In this document: positions 6,301 through 6,471 of the stretch, in pieces
Numbering within the stretch: the first letter of the stretch is position 1
How the letters are laid out: each line of letters starts with the position of its first letter
Origin: an uncultured Eubacteriales bacterium
GTDB lineage: Bacteria > Bacillota > Clostridia > Tissierellales > Peptoniphilaceae
DNA: 6,471 nucleotides
NCBI GenBank assembly: GCA_900540185.1
Contig: UQFH01000022.1
Location: 1 to 6,471 of the forward strand
Direction of reading: 5' to 3'
Translations under genes and position numbers: made by a program
The notes under the pieces: model-generated
Database searches by the model: none
Told to the model about the DNA's origin: nothing
Seen by the model: only the letters and a program-made list of their open reading frames with translations

Positions 6301-6471
6301 ATGAAGATGTTTCATTTATCGCAATCTTTAAAACAGAGCCTATAGATCCGACTCCAACACCAGACGAACCGATAATACCGGAACCTGACTATCCGGTAAT
6401 TCCTGATAGACCAAGACCACACAGACCGACGACACCTACAAAAGACATTGTAAAAGACACAACAAAACCGG
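303..6471 (+). CDS. Giant secreted S8 serine protease, C5a-peptidase/lactocepin type, 3' end outside window
   Basis: The gene is open for 2056 codons and is cut off by the window edge. It encodes an exported subtilisin-family endopeptidase of the cell-envelope proteinase group. Visible catalytic residues are Asp196 (in LLAVADND), His266 (GHGQHIAGI), oxyanion Asn358 (FAAGNEG) and Ser572 (MSGTSQAAPHV), in the order and spacing of the family. A PA domain is inserted between Asn358 and Ser572, and a Fn3-like domain with the family signature (FASFKGDF, 766-773) follows, as in streptococcal C5a peptidase and lactococcal PrtP. The remaining ~1200 residues are stacked beta repeats, FIVAR-type helices, an Ig domain, a beta-grasp-like module and a Pro-rich stalk, typical of a surface-displayed protein. 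No internal frameshift or stop is seen. I counted only three Cys codons (residues 1164, 1282, 1566), none in the catalytic region. Likely roles by family analogy are cleavage of host proteins or peptides (complement factors, chemokines, antimicrobial peptides) or nutrition. The true substrate cannot be read from sequence. SufA of Finegoldia magna is a plausible functional analogue, not an identification. Confidence 0.93.
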   Translation, partial: MNTRKIAILLAVLLFIGTLPVVNLAAESEKEKSDYIVETKFNDSQYLALRDGGRYVEAIDVSNPYLEEKEKILKDLGIKIKGRLHILFVGFQVELDAYELKQVESLDFVKKVIPDVVFEVEKPIDNSFSYMKSDSSGRKLNSKYDNSISLMSTKRSGRNSNDEIRPSMISSPELIGADEDLRRVYSGKGRLLAVADNDMYPGHEAFNQSLSNPKLTFDSFMRILPNLTYQNQNVTRDAYYSEKIPYAWNFATDNNVLNTSDVISGHGQHIAGIMVGKPMNVNGRMWRGIAPDAQLAMMGLSGGTMTSAIEHATLLGADAINISLGTAKGKREDFSYAIYAMLEQAYTGGINVVFAAGNEGDYKGDISILTPDYGNIDDPAFINNIISVGSIENKTITGYTVQVNGIDYSVSPSNIGGLFPTGNNEYVFAGYGRPEDFENIEVNGKIALIKRGENFFNDKIENAEKNDAIGAIVYNNVAGEMGMSLDAKRVHIPSVAMSLEDGEVLKSATNKIFNFTGKPTIMQNSKYGEISSFTTYGLTAYGDLKPDIVAPGGAIYSTQNTKDTFTNMSGTSQAAPHVTASIALLREYMAEDSKFKNVGHEEMASVVKTLLMNSAVPHMDPVTKVASSPRRQGAGVLDIKKAMGVEYTVVNAATNIPSAFINNVENTIHFNLKFKNYTNEEKNIVPSIATTIEAKDGTIIRRRPEELFAKSLAEQKFTLGAYEEKVVSLNVELENLEKLQDFKNGAFIDGYLTFVDDKSNIISFPFASFKGDFERLSMVEKPLYEFDFNTEHPMYWNYNFEDNPWHKFSTHIETNINDKDVIAGVKNFEDIKLEGKKRTNPVFEDIVLSPNNDGYYDKMKLHVVSVRSGSGLYNIKNESNQIVLTSEYDRHMFQNFSDGPDFSGERQIGYTAFKESEIEKLDDGLYTLEIGGAPIRDEGKKVENIFKDFIKFRIDTIAPQFKFVSYDEESRKYVFEVKDASEIKEIYFELEGKKYLLNDNEFIVPDNAKLEDITISALDAGHNLGKVNANVLKNVDDYGTVNINIDSPKHDMPLNLKYSLKDENGGEFNTGELIPNGKYKLRVESYYPLYNLEGAEEYDILLDNETKEVNIDLKFSLKENTEYKLFVMPSFVSPSESEKFIVKAVSKSNGDVYTFDGKTGNYICFLPFGEYKLSYEFKDKSDENKYIVSFTNEEISVAKQNPYNWINIDEKFDLKINYVLNAEEPIKEQIKFKITNRYIGEVSPSDLQIDTKYTITPIDIPEGYYSVPESVEIEFNNENLTCDAEFTILKKGEKSFNLEINDNIESAKYKIYTENDFNGNKENPIEVNDKNVRLEAGKYYITGEPTDKRYFAGVDKENPKQFASVIILKDTVLDLNWIEYGQRKYYKMFTVRSNESDIEDFTIIIKDADNNTVATLPYNSSARNVGTQLKEGAYTIEIPEVQEAFDLSVNNFKWTTYDFNRDGRTLYLDIISAPPINVSIQFENEGYPVDDLEFMVDGQLYNEKQIDLSIGKHSLELVSDKYKLIKSPREFDVDRTTDIIKIKVVRIEETIDPVDKVDLEQLILDCYDLNRTDSFKEINESDKSNYNEALNSAKSVLDNPDALKNEVETALNNLKQEMNDLIGDYDEYLKQELKKMIEDAEEKSQSYLYVEASDDAKQNFDKRLNEAKNTNFDDIDHIKNSYFGLKEAIDSLDGEKPIDFTELDKLLSEYENVLNSDVYKNSTSEEKRNYLIAIDDAKNLKKASDVTNNKIDETINSINEAVAALSGKVKDEKTEKPSVKKVTVGDDKISGTASPKSTIRVNINGIDYTSTAVNDDGEFVVAVPKISAESKIFVYSTKIGYLESDAVEVKVEANEDKRLEELIDEYDEFINSDYFKVSSEALKNKYTNAVELAKRMINGNLSNDERNDLVNSIESAKKVIYMNAVTVTFETEEGTFSEDSKTKLVLTKGSTFKEAIEIQGISIIPRIIEPDNRKFIGWADKNSKNKVYKKDLSDYDYSINEDVSFIAIFKTEPIDPTPTPDEPIIPEPDYPVIPDRPRPHRPTTPTKDIVKDTTKP
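399..668 (+). other. I9-like propeptide (about residues 33-122)
   Basis: The segment between the signal peptide and the catalytic domain has the pattern of subtilase propeptides. A hydrophobic strand leads into LFVGFQVEL (87-95), matching the family's buried G-F-x-V/A turn, then a helix with ESLDFVKKVIPD, matching the usual E-x-L-x-x-V-x-x-V-x-P ending. In this family the propeptide acts as an intramolecular chaperone and inhibitor and is removed on activation. A Ser/Asn-rich linker (about 123-165) follows, containing a dibasic Lys-Arg near residue 152 that could be a processing point; the exact cleavage site is not determinable here. Confidence 0.72.
795..2237 (+). other. S8 peptidase domain with inserted PA domain
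   Basis: Residues about 165-645 form the catalytic domain. Landmarks in order: SSPELIGADEDL lead-in (170-181), Asp196, His266, substrate-binding strand INISLG (320-325), Asn358, LKPDIVAPGG before Ser572, and the closing RRQGAGVLDIKKAM (630-643). About 214 residues separate Asn358 and Ser572, against 66 in plain subtilisin. The extra length is a PA (protease-associated) domain at about 410-515, recognised by VNGKIALIKRG (442-452), a helix, GAIVYNN and IPSVAM. PA insertions in this family cap the active site and restrict substrate access. Motif departures are HGQH for HGTH, SQ for SM after the nucleophile, and DND for DSG/DTG. All catalytic residues are intact, so activity is expected. Confidence 0.92.
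2244..2627 (+). other. Fn3-like domain of C5a-peptidase type (about residues 648-775)
   Basis: This beta-rich segment directly follows the catalytic domain. It ends with GAFIDGYLTFVDD, then an ISFPFASFKGDF stretch, the counterpart of the family's F-x-G-x-hydrophobic strand followed by P-[FY]-x-x-F-x-G-D-[WF]. In C5a peptidases and lactocepins this domain packs against the protease and contributes to stability and substrate contacts. The lead-in includes a strand pattern (IHFNLKFKNYTNEEKNI) typical of Fn3-type folds. Assignment rests on motif and position. Confidence 0.75.
2829..3410 (+). other. Lactocepin-type second beta domain with SPNNDG motif
   Basis: About residues 843-1036. It begins with IVLSPNNDGYYD (846-857), matching the S-P-N-x-D-G-x-x-D signature that opens the domain after the first Fn3 domain in lactocepins and C5a peptidases. 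That Asp-rich loop often resembles a metal site. It continues with LDDGLYTLEI (920-929) and closes with FRIDTIAP (952-959), the family's D-T-x-x-P strand, then a further strand set with FEVKDASEIKEIYFEL. The resemblance marks the end of the conserved protease core; sequence beyond about residue 1040 departs from the classical family architecture. Confidence 0.65.
3423..4952 (+). repeat. Array of about six degenerate beta-sandwich protein repeats
   Basis: Between about residues 1041 and 1550 a short strand signature recurs: GKYKL (1077-1081), GEYKL (1169-1173), TKYTI (1251-1255), GKYYI (1337-1341), GAYTI (1432-1436) and GKHSL (1511-1515). The spacings are 92, 81, 87, 95 and 79 residues. In unit 3 the signature is followed by a P-E-G-Y turn (1261-1264) and a long strand, resembling SpaA/CnaB-type prealbumin-like domains (G-x-Y-x-[LVI] then P-x-G-Y). 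Units are highly diverged and share little beyond the signature. A stalk or ligand-binding array is the likely role. The family assignment is inference; I cannot confirm isopeptide-bond residues. Confidence 0.5.
4971..5606 (+). repeat. Three FIVAR-type helical repeats (residues 1557-1768)
   Basis: Three consecutive units of about 70 residues begin at VDLEQLILD (1557), YDEYLKQEL (1625) and DFTELDKLL (1699). Each shows the FIVAR pattern: a first helix, an S/T-x-x-x-[KE]-x-x-[YF]-x-x-[AR]-x-x-x-A-K core (for example YNEALNSAK, FDKRLNEAK, YLIAIDDAK), then a last helix ending in A/L-x-x-L (TALNNLKQ, LKEAIDSL, INEAVAAL). FIVAR modules form helical bundles in many Gram-positive surface proteins and act in extension or in binding matrix or glycan ligands. 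The units are acidic, and the first contains Cys1566. The third ends at about Gly1767. Confidence 0.75.
5625..5861 (+). other. Bacterial Ig-like domain (about residues 1775-1853)
   Basis: The stretch EKPSVKKVTVGDDKISGTAS (1775-1794) with the following TIRVNING, NDDGEFVVAVP and a final EVKV strand matches the Big_6-type pattern: [IV]-x-G-[TK]-A-x-P-x-x-x-[IV]-x-V, then a D-D/x-G-x-F-x-V-x-[VL]-P turn. Such domains are stalk modules of Gram-positive adhesins. It sits between the third and fourth FIVAR-like units, apparently inserted into an otherwise helical block. Confidence 0.72.
5868..6068 (+). repeat. Fourth FIVAR-like unit (residues 1856-1922)
   Basis: DKRLEELIDEYDEFINSDYF begins a helix. 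It is followed by a segment with KNKYTNAVELAKRMI and a final helix with LVNSIESAKKVI, the same pattern as the three upstream repeats. It follows the Ig domain with almost no linker and leads straight into a beta module. Confidence 0.65.
6072..6332 (+). other. GW-type beta-grasp-like module (about residues 1924-2010)
   Basis: The segment opens with AVTVTFETEEGTFSED, a V-x-V-x-F-x-x-x-x-G-x-F start. It contains KFIGWADKN (1974-1982) and ends with EDVSFIAIFK. That beginning, an F-x-G-W turn and a final [VI]-x-[FY]-x-A-x-[FY] strand are the hallmarks of the Listeria-Bacteroides repeat (Flg_new/InlB B-repeat-like) fold common at the C-terminal side of surface proteins. The fold call is by pattern only. 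Confidence 0.6.
6339..6471 (+). other. Proline-rich stalk, continuing past the window edge
   Basis: From residue 2013 the chain has 14 prolines in 44 residues (PTPTPDEPIIPEPDYP, then PRPHRPTTP). It ends in a Thr/Lys/Asp-rich stretch. Such segments span the cell wall just before a sortase motif, an S-layer-type domain or another cell-wall-binding module. None of these is reached in this window, so the mode of attachment is unknown. Confidence 0.8.

Noticed and set aside
303..6471. CRISPR array, tRNA/rRNA, insertion sequence or DNA-level tandem repeat.
   Set aside because: No spaced identical direct repeats, no RNA-gene landmarks and no terminal inverted repeats or transposase were seen. The repeats present are at protein level and diverged.

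Overview
The window is almost entirely one very large gene on the + strand. It opens at 303 and is still open at the right edge (6471), giving at least 2056 codons without a stop. It encodes a secreted, multidomain subtilisin-family (S8) serine protease of the C5a-peptidase/lactocepin (cell-envelope proteinase) type. The AT-rich DNA, heavy use of AGA/AAA/GAA/ATA codons, the strong GGAGG ribosome-binding site and the domain set (S8-PA-Fn3, FIVAR helices, bacterial Ig, GW-type beta-grasp, Pro-rich stalk) suggest a low-GC Gram-positive. My best guess is an anaerobic coccus of the Finegoldia/Peptoniphilus/Parvimonas/Anaerococcus group. That assignment is inference, not something the sequence proves.

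Layout. Positions 1-302 carry no convincing gene. They hold an extended -10 promoter (208-237), a perfect 14-bp palindrome with GTGA-N6-TCAC symmetry just downstream of the predicted transcription start (253-266), and the ribosome-binding site (291-295). From 303 the protein reads, in order: signal peptide (about residues 1-26); I9-like propeptide (about 33-122); Ser-rich linker; S8 catalytic domain (about 165-645) with Asp196, His266, Asn358 and Ser572 and an inserted PA domain (about 410-515); Fn3-like domain of the C5a-peptidase type (about 648-775); a second lactocepin-type beta domain with an SPNNDG motif (about 845-1030); an array of about six degenerate beta-sandwich repeats (about 1041-1550); three FIVAR-type helical repeats (1557-1768); one bacterial Ig domain (about 1775-1853); a fourth FIVAR-like unit (1856-1922); a GW-containing beta-grasp-like module (about 1924-2010); and a Pro-rich stalk (2013 onward). 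The cell-wall anchor or binding domain expected at the C-terminus lies beyond the window.

How it fits together. The N-terminal third is a complete and probably active protease that would be exported, freed from its propeptide and held away from the cell by roughly 1300 residues of stacked beta and helical domains. Points worth a second look are the non-canonical residues around the catalytic triad (HGQH instead of HGTH; Gln instead of Met after the catalytic Ser; DND instead of D-S/T-G), the unassigned six-unit array, the FIVAR block interrupted by an Ig domain, and the CRP/FNR-like operator at the promoter.
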